A stretch of DNA of 57,599 bases from an uncultured Victivallales bacterium (GTDB lineage Bacteria; Verrucomicrobiota; Lentisphaeria; Oligosphaerales; JAFGRS01): NCBI GenBank assembly GCA_903837355.1, contig CAILUI010000078.1:1-57599 (forward strand), in the 5' to 3' direction. Below are positions 1 through 9,980 of the stretch, one piece after another. A program made the position numbers and the translations under genes. The notes beneath the pieces were generated by a model that searched no databases, had not been told where the DNA came from, and worked only from the letters and a program-made list of their open reading frames with translations. Within the stretch, counting starts at the first letter, position 1; each line of letters opens with the position of its first letter.

Positions 1-1
1 G

Positions 2-823
<822 letters not shown>

Positions 824-857
824 GGCCGGCAGCGTCGCTTCTGAGTTGACTCACACC

Positions 858-891
858 AACGCCCGGCGGGATTCCCCCCGCCGGGCGTTTT
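858..891 (+). terminator. Rho-independent terminator after gapA
   Basis: A perfect 13-bp stem, AACGCCCGGCGGG at 858-870 paired with 877-889, closes a 6-nt loop and runs into TTTT on the plus strand. It lies 35 bp after the gapA stop and separates gapA from the next gene, which has its own ribosome binding site. Confidence 0.93.
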
Positions 892-930
892 GGTCTGGTC
901 AGACGGCGGCCAAACGACAGGAGGCCGGCG

Positions 931-2019
931 ATGCCCGTCTGCAAGCACTGCGGCATGGAGATCAGCGGCCCTCACATCAGGGCACTCGCTGCCGCCTGGC
1001 ATCCCGAGCATTTCCGCTGCGCCCACTGCAGCCTGCCGATCTCCGGCCAACATACCATCGCGCTGGGCAAGGCCTGGCATCCGCACCACTTCCTCTGCGC
1101 CTACCGCGAACCGCACGTCGTGGACGGGCGGTTCCATGAGCGGAACGGTAAGGTCTACTGCCTCCCCCATTACGAACAGTTGTTCGGGATGCGCTGCGCC
1201 GCCGGCGGCGAGCTCATCGGCCCACGCCGGCCCATCCTGCACCAAGGGCGCACGTACTGCGAGGACCATTACTGGGAGACCTTCGGCACACGCTGCGCCA
1301 TCGGCGGCGAGATCCTGAAGGGGCGCCATCTCGTCACCCGGTGGGGGGAGCCCTACTGCGCCCGGCACGCGAAGGCGCTGCCAGGGTGCTACAGTTGCGC
1401 GCGGCCCATCTGCGAGCGCCTGACCGGCGGCGGCCAGCGTTACGCTGACGGCCGCACGGTGTGCAACCTGTGCACCCCCACCGCGGTCGACGCATTGGGG
1501 GTCGGCCAGCGCCTGCTGGACGCCGTCCGCGACGACTTGGGGCAACTGGGTATCGGCACCGGCACCACAGCGATCCCGCTCCGTCTCGCGGACCGAAGCG
1601 ACCTCGCGCCTCGCTTCGCCTGGTGGCGCCGGGGGTCACCCGTTGCCACGGCGCACTACACCACCAGCACGCAGGGCGGCGTCATCGTCGAGCGTCAGGT
1701 CGACGCCATCAGTATCCTGCACGGCCTGCCCCGCGAACACTTTGAACCCGTTGCCGCGCATGAACTCATGCACGTCCACCTCTTCCTCAACGCCTATCCC
1801 GCCATGAAACCCCTCGTGGAGGAAGGTCTGTGCGAACTGATCGCGGCGCTCTGGCTGCAACGGCAGAGGACCCGAGAGGCCGAGGTGCGGTTGGTGGCCA
1901 TGCTGCGGAACGAAGACCGGCTCTATGGCGGCGGCTGCCGCGCGGCCAAGGCCGCGCACGACCGCGTCGGCCTCGCCGGACTGCTGGACCACGTGCGCCG
2001 CACGGGCCGTTTGCCCTAG
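931..2019 (+). CDS. LIM-like zinc-finger protein with DA1-type metallopeptidase domain
   Basis: Predicted cytosolic zinc protein of 362 residues. The N-terminus carries LIM-like fingers: C4, C7, then WHPEHFRC (H24, H27, C30) and C33. It continues with three repeats of the type YCxxH..FGxRCAxGGE, in which the second Cys of the usual CxxCG knuckle is replaced by Gly. The C-terminus has the zinc-peptidase motif HELMH (H277, E278, H281) followed by a conserved YPAMKPLVEEGLCE block. In eukaryotic DA1, a ubiquitin-activated peptidase, the corresponding region is HEMMH plus a P-VEEG-C block, and the match is close. The ATG at 931 is preceded by CAGGAGG at 918-924. No signal peptide is seen. The gene stands alone after the gapA terminator. 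The family call is strong; the bacterial substrate is unknown. Confidence 0.85.
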   Translation: MPVCKHCGMEISGPHIRALAAAWHPEHFRCAHCSLPISGQHTIALGKAWHPHHFLCAYREPHVVDGRFHERNGKVYCLPHYEQLFGMRCAAGGELIGPRRPILHQGRTYCEDHYWETFGTRCAIGGEILKGRHLVTRWGEPYCARHAKALPGCYSCARPICERLTGGGQRYADGRTVCNLCTPTAVDALGVGQRLLDAVRDDLGQLGIGTGTTAIPLRLADRSDLAPRFAWWRRGSPVATAHYTTSTQGGVIVERQVDAISILHGLPREHFEPVAAHELMHVHLFLNAYPAMKPLVEEGLCELIAALWLQRQRTREAEVRLVAMLRNEDRLYGGGCRAAKAAHDRVGLAGLLDHVRRTGRLP

Positions 2020-2193
2020 GCTTAGGCGGACACAGGTTACTGAGCCGCTGGCGCGACCCCAACCTGGAGGACAGGAGCACGGTCCGGTCACCCCTTACCC
2101 GAGCCGAGGCGGCCCAGGTTCGGCGGCAGACGCCACAACCGTGCCCCGCCCACCCCCGCGCCTCAGATCGGCGGCACGAAACGGCGACACCAA

Positions 2194-3306
2194 TCATAGG
2201 GCGGCTGGAAGCTGGTGATGCGACGCTACATAGAGGAAACTGGAATAGCGCCAGAGATCCTGCGCCCGATCCAGCAGCTCTTCCGTCGCTCTGTGGTCGC
2301 TGACGGGGCACTGATCGTCGAAGACCCAGACCACCGGCACCACCATGCGTGTCGCCTGCCGGGAGTGACGTCGCGGACGCCGCGACTGGCGAACGTAGAC
2401 CGACTGCACGCCCGTGGCAAAGGTGCGGATCGTCTTCCGCCAGTCGGGTCCGTCACAGAGGCTCCCCGCGAAGGCCCGTGAGAACGACTCGCGTTGCTGT
2501 TGAGCCGCGAGTTGGCGGGCGCGCTCATCCATCAGCGGCCGCAGCGTGTTCTCGTCCGGCCAGGTACGCAGATGCTCAGCCCGTCCTCGCCGAGTTTGGA
2601 GTATCTCCGCGTGGCTCAGCTCCAGCGGAACCGAGATCCGCACGCGCCGGCTGCCCTGCCCCTCCCCCTGCGGGAGCTGCAGCAGAAAGGCCTCGCGCCC
2701 GACGAGCACCAGGTACGCGCCGCCCGCCCCGGGCAGGACTCGCGCCGGCGGGATGCCGGCCGGCAGCGGACAGGGATAGGCGAGGGCCACGTCCTTCAGC
2801 ACCTCGGCAAAGCGGTCTTCCACGCACGCCGCCGCGGCGTGCACCAGGTGCCCATCGAGCTCAGGAACCCAGCGACCCGCTCCCGCGACCAATGCCTGTG
2901 CGTAGCGTTCCATGGCCTGCAGGCGCCGCACCGATGCCGGCAACCGGGCCGCTTGCGCCGCCACAACGCTCTCCCGCCACACGCTCGTCACCGCGGCGCG
3001 CTTGTCAAAACCCATCCCCCCGCGACGCTGACAGGCCTGTTCAAACTCCCACGCCACGCGCGGTATATCATCCAGCCAGCCCCACAATTAGGCCACAGCC
3101 GGCTCAAGGGTCGCCAGTACCAACCGCTGCGGTCGCCGCTGCTCCTCGCCGAGCGGCAGGTCGCGGCGACCGCAGTCCAGGTAGGCACGGATGCTCTTCC
3201 AGTGCGCCGCCCCGCACACGAACAGGACTTCCTTGCCCTGGTCCAGATAGTGTCGCAAGCGCTCCCCGTGCCGGGCTTCCCTCGACCCTCGGCCCTCGAC
3301 CCGCAT
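2194..3306 (-). pseudogene. Broken gene with internal in-frame TAA (possible TraB/TIKI-like remnant)
   Basis: One minus-strand frame reads from an ATG at 3306 through EVLFVCGAAHWKSIRAYL, stops at TAA (3090-3088), and resumes in the same frame at TTG (3087) as WGWLDDIPRVAWEFEQA, running on to a stop at 2194. Codon usage and amino-acid composition look coding on both sides of the stop, so a nonsense mutation is the simplest reading. The 5' end is also suspect: it starts in a CCTCGAC-rich low-complexity stretch (about 3283-3303) abutting the end of the rhamnosidase gene. The GAAH motif resembles TraB/TIKI-fold proteins, but I do not recognise the rest (about 297 residues, mixed alpha/beta). The downstream part could be translated on its own from the TTG, but no good ribosome binding site is visible. 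Function unknown. Confidence 0.5.
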
Positions 3307-3347
3307 CTTCTCACGCCTTCTGCGGCGTGACCCCGCTCCTCGCGACC

Positions 3348-6300
3348 TCACGGGTACGGGACGGTAAACCGGTAGATTCCGGATCCGGCCTCGAAGAGGG
3401 CACAGCCGGCTTCCAGGCGCAGGGGTTTCAGGCCGGCTGCCAGCGCCGCCGGCTTCCCGCTCTCGAGAACAGCGTCGGCGCGGCCGGCAGGGATGTGCAG
3501 GGTGGCGCTGGTGTTGGCGGGGATCGTCACCGCCAGCGTCAGCGTGCCGTCGGCACGGCTCCAGTTGCTCTCGATGCGGCCGTACTGGCAGTCGTGGTAG
3601 CATTTCACCCAGGTCAGGTCGCCCACAACCGTCGGCTTGATGATGATCTTCCTGAAGCCGGGCGCCATCGGGTCAGGGCGGATTCCAGCAAGCACCTGGT
3701 AGAGGTAGGCCCCGATCGGACCGCCCAGACTGGGCATCTGCACCTGGCCGCCGTCCCAGGTCTCCATCTGGACACCGTCCTTGACCAGCGTGTTCCAGCC
3801 CGGACTGTCCGGCTGCATGACCATGGCATGCGTCAATTCCGCCTGGCCGGCATCGGGCAAGCCGAGCAGCAGGTGCAGCGTCCCGATAAACCCAGTGCTG
3901 ATGTGGTCCTGACGCTGGTGGATGTTCTGAACCAGCCGGTCCAGAACCCGTTGGCGCTGCTCCTCGGGGATCATCCCCAGGTAGAGCGGCAGGATCTGGG
4001 CGGTCTGGGTGTCGGGATGGGCGCCGACCTGGCCGGTCTGCAGGTCGAGAAAGCGCCGGACAAAACCCGCTTTGATGGTCGCCGCCAGGTCATTGTAGCG
4101 GGCGGCGTCAGCGCCCTTGCCGAGAACCGCGGCGGCGCGGCTCAGGATGGTCGCGTAGTGGTAGTAGCCGCAGGTCGACGTGATCGCGACGGCCGTGCGT
4201 GTGGGGGGCCCCACGGAGCCGACCTCGATCCAGTCCCCCAGGCCCCAGGCGACGACCTGGTCGGCATCCGCCTTGGTGGCCAGCCAGTTCATGTAGGCAA
4301 CCATCGCCGGATAGCTCTCGGCCAGGAAACGCGGGTCGCCGTAGTACTCGTAGAGCTTCCAGGGGGTGTATACGATCATCCCGTTCCACCAGACGCAATT
4401 GCAGTCGTCGAGAACACGGTCGACCAGGGGAATGACGGAGCCCAGGTACCCATCGGGGCGCTGGTTGTCGCGCATGTCCTGCCACCAGTTCCAGTAATAC
4501 GCGGCGACATCGAACTCGTAGACCGAAGTACCGAACATGGTCATCACATCCTGGGTCCAACCGGACTTCTCGCGGGTCGGATCCATCGGGTAATCGAAGT
4601 TGTAGTTCAACTCGGTCCGCCGCAGCGCCTGGTACTGGCGGTTTAGGAAAGCACTGGAGCAGGAGAAGTCACCGGCCCGGGGCAAGTCGACGCCCACGCA
4701 CTGCCGCGTCAGCGTGTCGGGGGTGGCGCCGGCGCGCAGACCCTCGACGGTTACCGTCCGGTCGATGGTGTGGAAGAGGAAGCGCGGTTCGAAGGTCTCC
4801 TCGTCGCCACCCCTGAGGACAAACTCCGTCGCCAACGCCCGGCCGTAGTGCGCATGCCCCGCCGCGCTATCGATGTAGTGGACCGTGACCTTGTCACCGG
4901 CCAACCCGGTCGCCTTCAGGCGCAACCAGCCGGAGCCAACGGTAGCGAAGGTGAAGCGGTTGCCTTCGACCGTGACCGGCCGCTCCGAAGCCAGCACCCG
5001 TAACGGCGGGATCGACCGTACGAACAGCCTGCCGGCCGGAGCGGCCACCACCCGTACCGGAGACCAGCCGGCCTCATCGAACCCGGCGCGGTCCCAGCCG
5101 GGCTGGGCCAGCCGATGGTCGACGGTCTCGCCTTGCCAGAGATCGTTGAACGTGATCTCACCGGTGGACCACTTCCAGGAGCGATCCGCGGCGACGGTCT
5201 GCCGGGTGCCGTCGGCGAACTCAATCTCGAGCTGCAGCAGCAACCGCGGCTGACCGCCATTGCCATACCACTGCAAATAGCCGAGACCCGGAGTCGCCGA
5301 GAACCCGTTCCCCAGGATCACGGCGATGGCATTGGGGCCGCGCTGCAACGCTGCCGTTGCATCCAGGACGACATACTCGACCCGCTGGTTGTAGTCCGTG
5401 AACTGCGGGGACAGGACCTGGTCGCCGAGTTTCTGCCCGTTGATGGTGAGTTCCGACCAGCCGAGGCCGCTCATGTACGCCGTGGCGCGCACGATCGGCG
5501 TGGCGATGGCGATCTCCTTGCGCACGAGGATGGCAGCGTGAGGATAGGCCACCGGCTCTTCGGGCAACTCGGCGGGCTGAGCACATAAGAGCTTGCCGTC
5601 GGTGAGACGCGCCTTGCCCCAGCCTTGACCCTCGTAGCTGCCGCTGGCCGTCACCGGCCGGCCCTGCGCCACGTTGACGCCTGCGGAGAAGACCTGGATC
5701 TCGGCCAGCGTCACGACGTACGGCAGCGGCCCCCCGCGCTGCCACAGTTTGGTCACCCACAGCCTGAGGTAACGGGCACTCCTGCCAGCGCCTGCAAAAG
5801 GAACCTGGACCAGCCCAGGGTTGACGAAGTCGGCCGCTGTCTGCTCGGCCAGGGTCACGCACGTCCTGAAGTCAGCCTCAGCGCTGACCTCGATGCGAAA
5901 GCGCAGCGGGAAGCCGTAGCCCTTGATGAGACCGCCGGCGCCGGGATCGTTGTGCAGCATCGGGTGCAGGATAACCTGGTCGATACGCCGGCTCTCGCCC
6001 AGATCGATCTGGGCCCACTGGGGGGTGCCGGCGGCAGTGGCCTCGACCGCCCAACCCAGGACGCCACCCGCACCGGGCGCGGCGGCCTCCCGGGCGCCGA
6101 TCCAGCCTGCCTGCCAGTCCTCCGGCCTCAGCAACCCCATCGTCCAGCTTGCCGGCGCACTCCACGGCGACGGCGTACCCTCCTGATCCCAGACCCGGAC
6201 CTGCCAGAAACAGAGCCGGCGCGAACCCAGCGGCTGGCCGGCGTACTCGATGTGCGCGGACTCGTCGGACGACACCCGCCCACTGTCCCAGAGGTCGCCC

Positions 6301-6539
6301 TGCTCCCGCACCAGCAATTCCGGGGAACTCGCCACCAGCACCCGGTACGCCGTCTGCCGCACCCCGCGGACGACGTCCCCACCAGCGCTGTCGAGAGCCC
6401 ACCCGAGCCGAGGCCTGGCAGCATCAATGACGCACGGGCCGGTCCGGTACTCGCAGCGCAGCCGGGTTGCGATCGGGGCGGCCCACGCGGGCCACGTGCC
6501 AAGCCACAGCAGGGCCAGGCCAGCGAAACAGGTTCTCAT
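3348..6539 (-). CDS. Secreted GH78 alpha-L-rhamnosidase with inserted discoidin-like domain
   Basis: Exported glycosidase (1063 residues) that would remove terminal alpha-L-rhamnose from plant or bacterial polysaccharides and glycosides. A signal peptide (MRTCFAGLALLWLGTWPAWA) leads into the N-terminal Fn3/rhamnosidase-N region (residues ~25-155). A discoidin/CBM32-like module (~160-315, with WAQIDLGESRRIDQVILHP) interrupts the usual order. The concanavalin-like and alpha/alpha-barrel GH78 catalytic parts follow, with DPTREKSGW near residue 650 (catalytic Glu region) and GLGDWIEVG near 765. The start is the ATG at 6539, behind GAGGGATGG. A promoter-like pair sits at 6688-6716. The gene is divergent from the deacetylase-like gene at 6935. 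Confidence 0.93.
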   Translation of the reverse strand: MRTCFAGLALLWLGTWPAWAAPIATRLRCEYRTGPCVIDAARPRLGWALDSAGGDVVRGVRQTAYRVLVASSPELLVREQGDLWDSGRVSSDESAHIEYAGQPLGSRRLCFWQVRVWDQEGTPSPWSAPASWTMGLLRPEDWQAGWIGAREAAAPGAGGVLGWAVEATAAGTPQWAQIDLGESRRIDQVILHPMLHNDPGAGGLIKGYGFPLRFRIEVSAEADFRTCVTLAEQTAADFVNPGLVQVPFAGAGRSARYLRLWVTKLWQRGGPLPYVVTLAEIQVFSAGVNVAQGRPVTASGSYEGQGWGKARLTDGKLLCAQPAELPEEPVAYPHAAILVRKEIAIATPIVRATAYMSGLGWSELTINGQKLGDQVLSPQFTDYNQRVEYVVLDATAALQRGPNAIAVILGNGFSATPGLGYLQWYGNGGQPRLLLQLEIEFADGTRQTVAADRSWKWSTGEITFNDLWQGETVDHRLAQPGWDRAGFDEAGWSPVRVVAAPAGRLFVRSIPPLRVLASERPVTVEGNRFTFATVGSGWLRLKATGLAGDKVTVHYIDSAAGHAHYGRALATEFVLRGGDEETFEPRFLFHTIDRTVTVEGLRAGATPDTLTRQCVGVDLPRAGDFSCSSAFLNRQYQALRRTELNYNFDYPMDPTREKSGWTQDVMTMFGTSVYEFDVAAYYWNWWQDMRDNQRPDGYLGSVIPLVDRVLDDCNCVWWNGMIVYTPWKLYEYYGDPRFLAESYPAMVAYMNWLATKADADQVVAWGLGDWIEVGSVGPPTRTAVAITSTCGYYHYATILSRAAAVLGKGADAARYNDLAATIKAGFVRRFLDLQTGQVGAHPDTQTAQILPLYLGMIPEEQRQRVLDRLVQNIHQRQDHISTGFIGTLHLLLGLPDAGQAELTHAMVMQPDSPGWNTLVKDGVQMETWDGGQVQMPSLGGPIGAYLYQVLAGIRPDPMAPGFRKIIIKPTVVGDLTWVKCYHDCQYGRIESNWSRADGTLTLAVTIPANTSATLHIPAGRADAVLESGKPAALAAGLKPLRLEAGCALFEAGSGIYRFTVPYP

Positions 6540-6687
6540 AAATGGCCATCCCTCGCCGGTCCCGACGGCAGCACTAACCCCACGACGGTACCCGCGCCTG
6601 CCCCGGTGCCCCTGGCTTTCCCGTTCTGCTTGGCAGCGCCAGGCACGAGCGGGCGGAAGAGACCGTAGCGCCTCGCCGAACCCTCAT

Positions 6688-6716
6688 ACCATACGCTGTA
6701 CGCTTCATCACCTCAA
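6688..6716 (-). promoter_or_regulatory. Putative sigma70 promoter of the rhamnosidase gene
   Basis: On the minus strand TTGAGG (6716-6711), a 17-nt spacer and TATGGT (6693-6688) form a housekeeping-type promoter. Transcription would start near 6681, giving a leader of about 140 nt before the rhamnosidase ATG. Confidence 0.55.
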
Positions 6717-6778
6717 CGCTGCCGATGGTCGTTGGGTGATGCAAGTGAAGTTCGGCACTTGGACCTCCGGGCACGCTT

Positions 6779-6818
6779 TGGCGGGCGAATCCTGCCGTCC
6801 AGCAGGATTCGCCCGCCA
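6779..6818. repeat. Perfect 17-bp inverted repeat in the divergent intergenic region
   Basis: The left arm at 6779-6795 (core GCGGGCGAATCCTGC) and the right arm at 6802-6818 are exact reverse complements around a 6-nt loop CGTCCA. There is no T-run on either side, so it is not a typical terminator. It lies between the two divergent promoters of this intergenic region, upstream of both the rhamnosidase gene and the gene at 6935. It may be a REP-like element or a paired operator. Confidence 0.8.
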
Positions 6819-6862
6819 GGGCCCGCGGCAGACTTCGCTGAGGCATTACCCGCGCACGGCGC

Positions 6863-6891
6863 TTGGCTTGGCGCGGGGGCGCGGCTACACT
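6863..6891 (+). promoter_or_regulatory. Putative sigma70 promoter of the deacetylase/propeller gene
   Basis: TTGGCT (6863-6868), a 17-nt spacer and TACACT (6886-6891) are followed about 45 nt later by the AGGGAGGG ribosome binding site and the ATG at 6935. Confidence 0.55.
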
Positions 6892-6934
6892 GGAAGCGAG
6901 CAGCACGGCTCTGGGCCGTCAGGGAGGGAACACC

Positions 6935-9817
6935 ATGACCGGTAACCGCAATCGGGGCCTCGCCCGCCTCGGCATCGCCCTGCAACTGGCCCTCGTTGCC
7001 GCCCTCAGTGCTGGGGAACCGGGGCCGCGGGCAAGGCTCGAGCACTACCAGCAAGCCCTGCGCGCGGCCCAGGCGCAGGACGTCGACACAACTGCCGCCG
7101 AGCGCTTGGCGGCGCGCTCGCGCCAGGCTGCCAAGCAGGGGAAAATGGAGGACGCCCAGGGCCTGCTTGAGGCGGCCATCGAAGCGCTCCCCAAGGCGAC
7201 AGCAGACAGCCGCCCCGCGGCACCCCTGCCGACGCCAGCCCCGGCGGCGGGCCCCGCTCAGCCCGTCTTCTTCCTCGCCTTCACCCACCACTACAACGGC
7301 CCCGGTGGCTACTACCCCACTGCCGCCGAGGTGCGCGAGATCGGCGAGTTCTTCCACCGCCAGCACGTCCCGGGGACGCTCTTCTTCGACGGCATCCTGG
7401 TCGAACGCCTGCAGCAGGAGGACCCCTCGGTCCTCGCCCAGGTGCGCGACTGGGGGTTGCCAATCGGCTACCACGGCGAAGAGACGCACGGGCCTTACCC
7501 GGTCGCCTCCGAGCTCCTGGGCGAGATCCGCACTCTGCGCGAAGCCCAGGGCTACCGCGGCCCCTGGTCGCTGACCACAGGCAGACCCTGGGCCGAGGCC
7601 GTCCGCCTCGTCACAGAGCGCTACAGCTTTGCGCGGCCGTACCGTATCGACCCGACCACCCGCAGGATCGACCGGCAGCAGGCCGCCGAGACCGACCGCA
7701 CCCACGTCGGCGGCCTGCGCCTGGTCCAGCAGGCCCTCGGCAAGGACGTCTCGATGATGACCAGCCACGCCCTCGAGAGCGCCCCGGAGGGCTATGCCTT
7801 CCGTCGCCTGAGCGGTTTCGCCTACGACCAGCCCGCCGTCCCCATCGCCGCCCACGCCCTGCGCATCTTCCGCGCCGAAGCCCTGGCGCCCCGCGTGATG
7901 GCGGTGGCAGGCGAAAACGAGAGCATCTTCTGGTTCATGGGCCGCCTGATGAGCAAGGGCGATGACGATGGCGAGGCCGGCTCCACCGCCGTCGGCCTGC
8001 GCCGCACCACCGCCGACCTGGACCGCTCCCGACCCCGGCTGTTGCTGGTCGGCTTCAGCCACCTCGACGAACCGCGCGCAAGCAACGCCGTCCGCTTCGT
8101 GTCGAGCGAGTTCCTCCCCGCCAACCCAGGCAGCGCCTGGGTCAGCGGCGAGACCATCATGGCGCATTTCCAGGGCGAGAAGGAGCTGGCGCTGCGCGCC
8201 GCCGACCTCGATGCCGTCGCCGCGGCGCTGCTGGCCGGCTGGTCGAACCGCCCGCCAGACCTGGTGCCGCTTCCCGATGGCCGCGTACTCTCGCTCTGCG
8301 ACGCCTTCGAGGCCTTGGTCCAGGCCGTACTCCCGACAGCCGCCGCTCGCCCACTCGCGATACAGGCTCTCTACGGCCCGCTGCTGGAGGATGATCGCGC
8401 CCTGCTCAAGGCCGAGTCACACCTGGAGCGCCGCGCCCTGGCCGCTGCCGCCACGGAACTCCTGGCTGCCTGGGAGAAACAGCCCGCGAGCGAACGCTTC
8501 GTCCCAACCCGCATCACGGTGGGCCGCCACGCACTCAACCCCGCCGAGTTCCTCTATGCCCTGGCAACCGCCCGGCGAAACGCGGATGCCACCGCGATCA
8601 CGGCCCGGCCAAGCCAGGCTTTTCCGCCCTACGCCGAGGCTCTGCAGGAGCTGTTCACGCCGAAAGCCATCCAGCCGCTGTGCTACACCAAGGGGCAACT
8701 CTGGACCGTCAAACCGGCCCGCCTCCGCCGGCCGCCCGTGGCTCAGGCACCCGCCCCGACCGTGCCGACACCACCCGCCCCGACCGTGCCGACACCAGCC
8801 GCGCCGACGCCGGCAGCAGCGGGCGGCGAGGTCCTCCGCCTGGCCTTTGCCGCCAACCTGGACAGCCTGGAGCCTTGCCACCGCGATGGCCGTGCCGGCG
8901 CGGACCTCTACACGGTCCGCTTCGACACCGCCACGGGAAGCGCTACCGAGCTGCAGCGCCTCACCCGCACCGCCGGCCTGGCCGAGTGGTTTCCGGCCCT
9001 CTCGCCGGATGGCCGCAGGCTCGTCTACGATGCCGAAGAGCCAACCCCGATCGGCCGACCGCGCCACGTGCTGCGCTTGCTGGAACTCAAAACGAGCCGC
9101 GATACCCTCATGGAAACCGACGCCCGCTGCCCGGCCTTCGCCGCCGACGGCCGCACGCTGTTTTTCTCGCGCCAGGCCCGCCACGAGCGCGGCCTCTGCC
9201 TGGCAGCGCTGACGGACGGCGCCGCGCCGACCCTGGGCGCTACCCGCCTGTTTGCAGACCGTACTGTCGGCCCGGAGTTGGTTGAGGACCCGGCTCCCCT
9301 GCCGGATGGCTCGGGCGTCGTGTTCCATCGCAAGATGGACGCCCGCACCGGCGCCGGTCTGGCCTTCATCCGGATCGACGGCAGCGGCCTGCAGCAACTC
9401 ACGCCGTTTGACGGCTGTGGCCACGCGGCAGTGGCCCCCGACGGCACCGCCGTGGCTTGTACCCGCTCCCGCGACGGCGCCGTGATCATCGTCCCCAAGA
9501 CCGCCACCGGCTGGGGTGCCCCGCAGCAACTGCCGCTGTCGACGGCCCCCGCCGACTGGAACGCTTACGACGCGCGCTTCGGTCAGGTGCGGCAGGTGCG
9601 CCACTGCTATGTAGCCTGGGTCACGCCCGAGCTGCTGCTGCTGACCACACACGGTGCCGAGGGCGACCACGACTTCCGCTTCGCCCGCGTTGTCCTGCTC
9701 CGCCTGCATGGCTGCGAGCGCCCACCGCGGATCCTGGACGTCTCGACCGCCATCGAGCGCCTCGCTGGCAAGAGCGGCCGGGATTTCTGCTCCGCCGACG
9801 GCGTCGTCCTGCACTGA
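6935..9817 (+). CDS. Secreted protein: deacetylase-like domain fused to a PD40/TolB-type beta-propeller
   Basis: 960 residues, predicted exported. After a basic N-terminus and hydrophobic signal (ends near LSAGEPG) comes an Ala/Arg-rich helical stretch (~25-75). A domain at ~95-410 contains FLAFTHHYNGPGGYY and IGYHGEETHGPYP, reminiscent of polysaccharide-deacetylase (NodB-like) barrels, but I cannot place the full metal triad. A mostly alpha region follows. A Pro-Thr-Ala linker (~602-629, repeated APTVPTP units) joins a C-terminal propeller (~635-960) with PD40-type blades such as FPALSPDGRRLVYD and FAADGRTLFFSRQ. The ATG at 6935 follows AGGGAGGG, and upstream in-frame starts lack a ribosome binding site. 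No operon partner. The propeller call is confident; the enzymatic domain is tentative. Confidence 0.75.
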   Translation: MTGNRNRGLARLGIALQLALVAALSAGEPGPRARLEHYQQALRAAQAQDVDTTAAERLAARSRQAAKQGKMEDAQGLLEAAIEALPKATADSRPAAPLPTPAPAAGPAQPVFFLAFTHHYNGPGGYYPTAAEVREIGEFFHRQHVPGTLFFDGILVERLQQEDPSVLAQVRDWGLPIGYHGEETHGPYPVASELLGEIRTLREAQGYRGPWSLTTGRPWAEAVRLVTERYSFARPYRIDPTTRRIDRQQAAETDRTHVGGLRLVQQALGKDVSMMTSHALESAPEGYAFRRLSGFAYDQPAVPIAAHALRIFRAEALAPRVMAVAGENESIFWFMGRLMSKGDDDGEAGSTAVGLRRTTADLDRSRPRLLLVGFSHLDEPRASNAVRFVSSEFLPANPGSAWVSGETIMAHFQGEKELALRAADLDAVAAALLAGWSNRPPDLVPLPDGRVLSLCDAFEALVQAVLPTAAARPLAIQALYGPLLEDDRALLKAESHLERRALAAAATELLAAWEKQPASERFVPTRITVGRHALNPAEFLYALATARRNADATAITARPSQAFPPYAEALQELFTPKAIQPLCYTKGQLWTVKPARLRRPPVAQAPAPTVPTPPAPTVPTPAAPTPAAAGGEVLRLAFAANLDSLEPCHRDGRAGADLYTVRFDTATGSATELQRLTRTAGLAEWFPALSPDGRRLVYDAEEPTPIGRPRHVLRLLELKTSRDTLMETDARCPAFAADGRTLFFSRQARHERGLCLAALTDGAAPTLGATRLFADRTVGPELVEDPAPLPDGSGVVFHRKMDARTGAGLAFIRIDGSGLQQLTPFDGCGHAAVAPDGTAVACTRSRDGAVIIVPKTATGWGAPQQLPLSTAPADWNAYDARFGQVRQVRHCYVAWVTPELLLLTTHGAEGDHDFRFARVVLLRLHGCERPPRILDVSTAIERLAGKSGRDFCSADGVVLH

Positions 9818-9880
9818 GGCCAACGGCGCCGACGTGTCACGAGGTCCCGCGCGCCCGGCACCACTACCTCGTTCGCGCGC

Positions 9881-9908
9881 TTGCCGTTTCACCATCGCCC
9901 GCTATCTT
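9881..9908 (+). promoter_or_regulatory. Putative promoter of the type I restriction-modification operon
   Basis: TTGCCG (9881-9886), a 16-nt spacer and TATCTT (9903-9908) lie 72 bp upstream of the chosen hsdR start. An alternative in-frame ATG at 9924 would begin about 10 nt after the expected transcript start. Confidence 0.4.
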
Positions 9909-9980
9909 CCGTCGGTGTCTGGGATGCGTTGGGACACTACGCAGCCGGGGAGAGAGGCCCATTCGCAGGCCGTTCCGACT

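Noticed and set aside
2349..4646. 765-codon plus-strand open frame over the broken gene and the rhamnosidase end
   Set aside because: Low-complexity translation, and the opposite strand has recognisable GH78 sequence.
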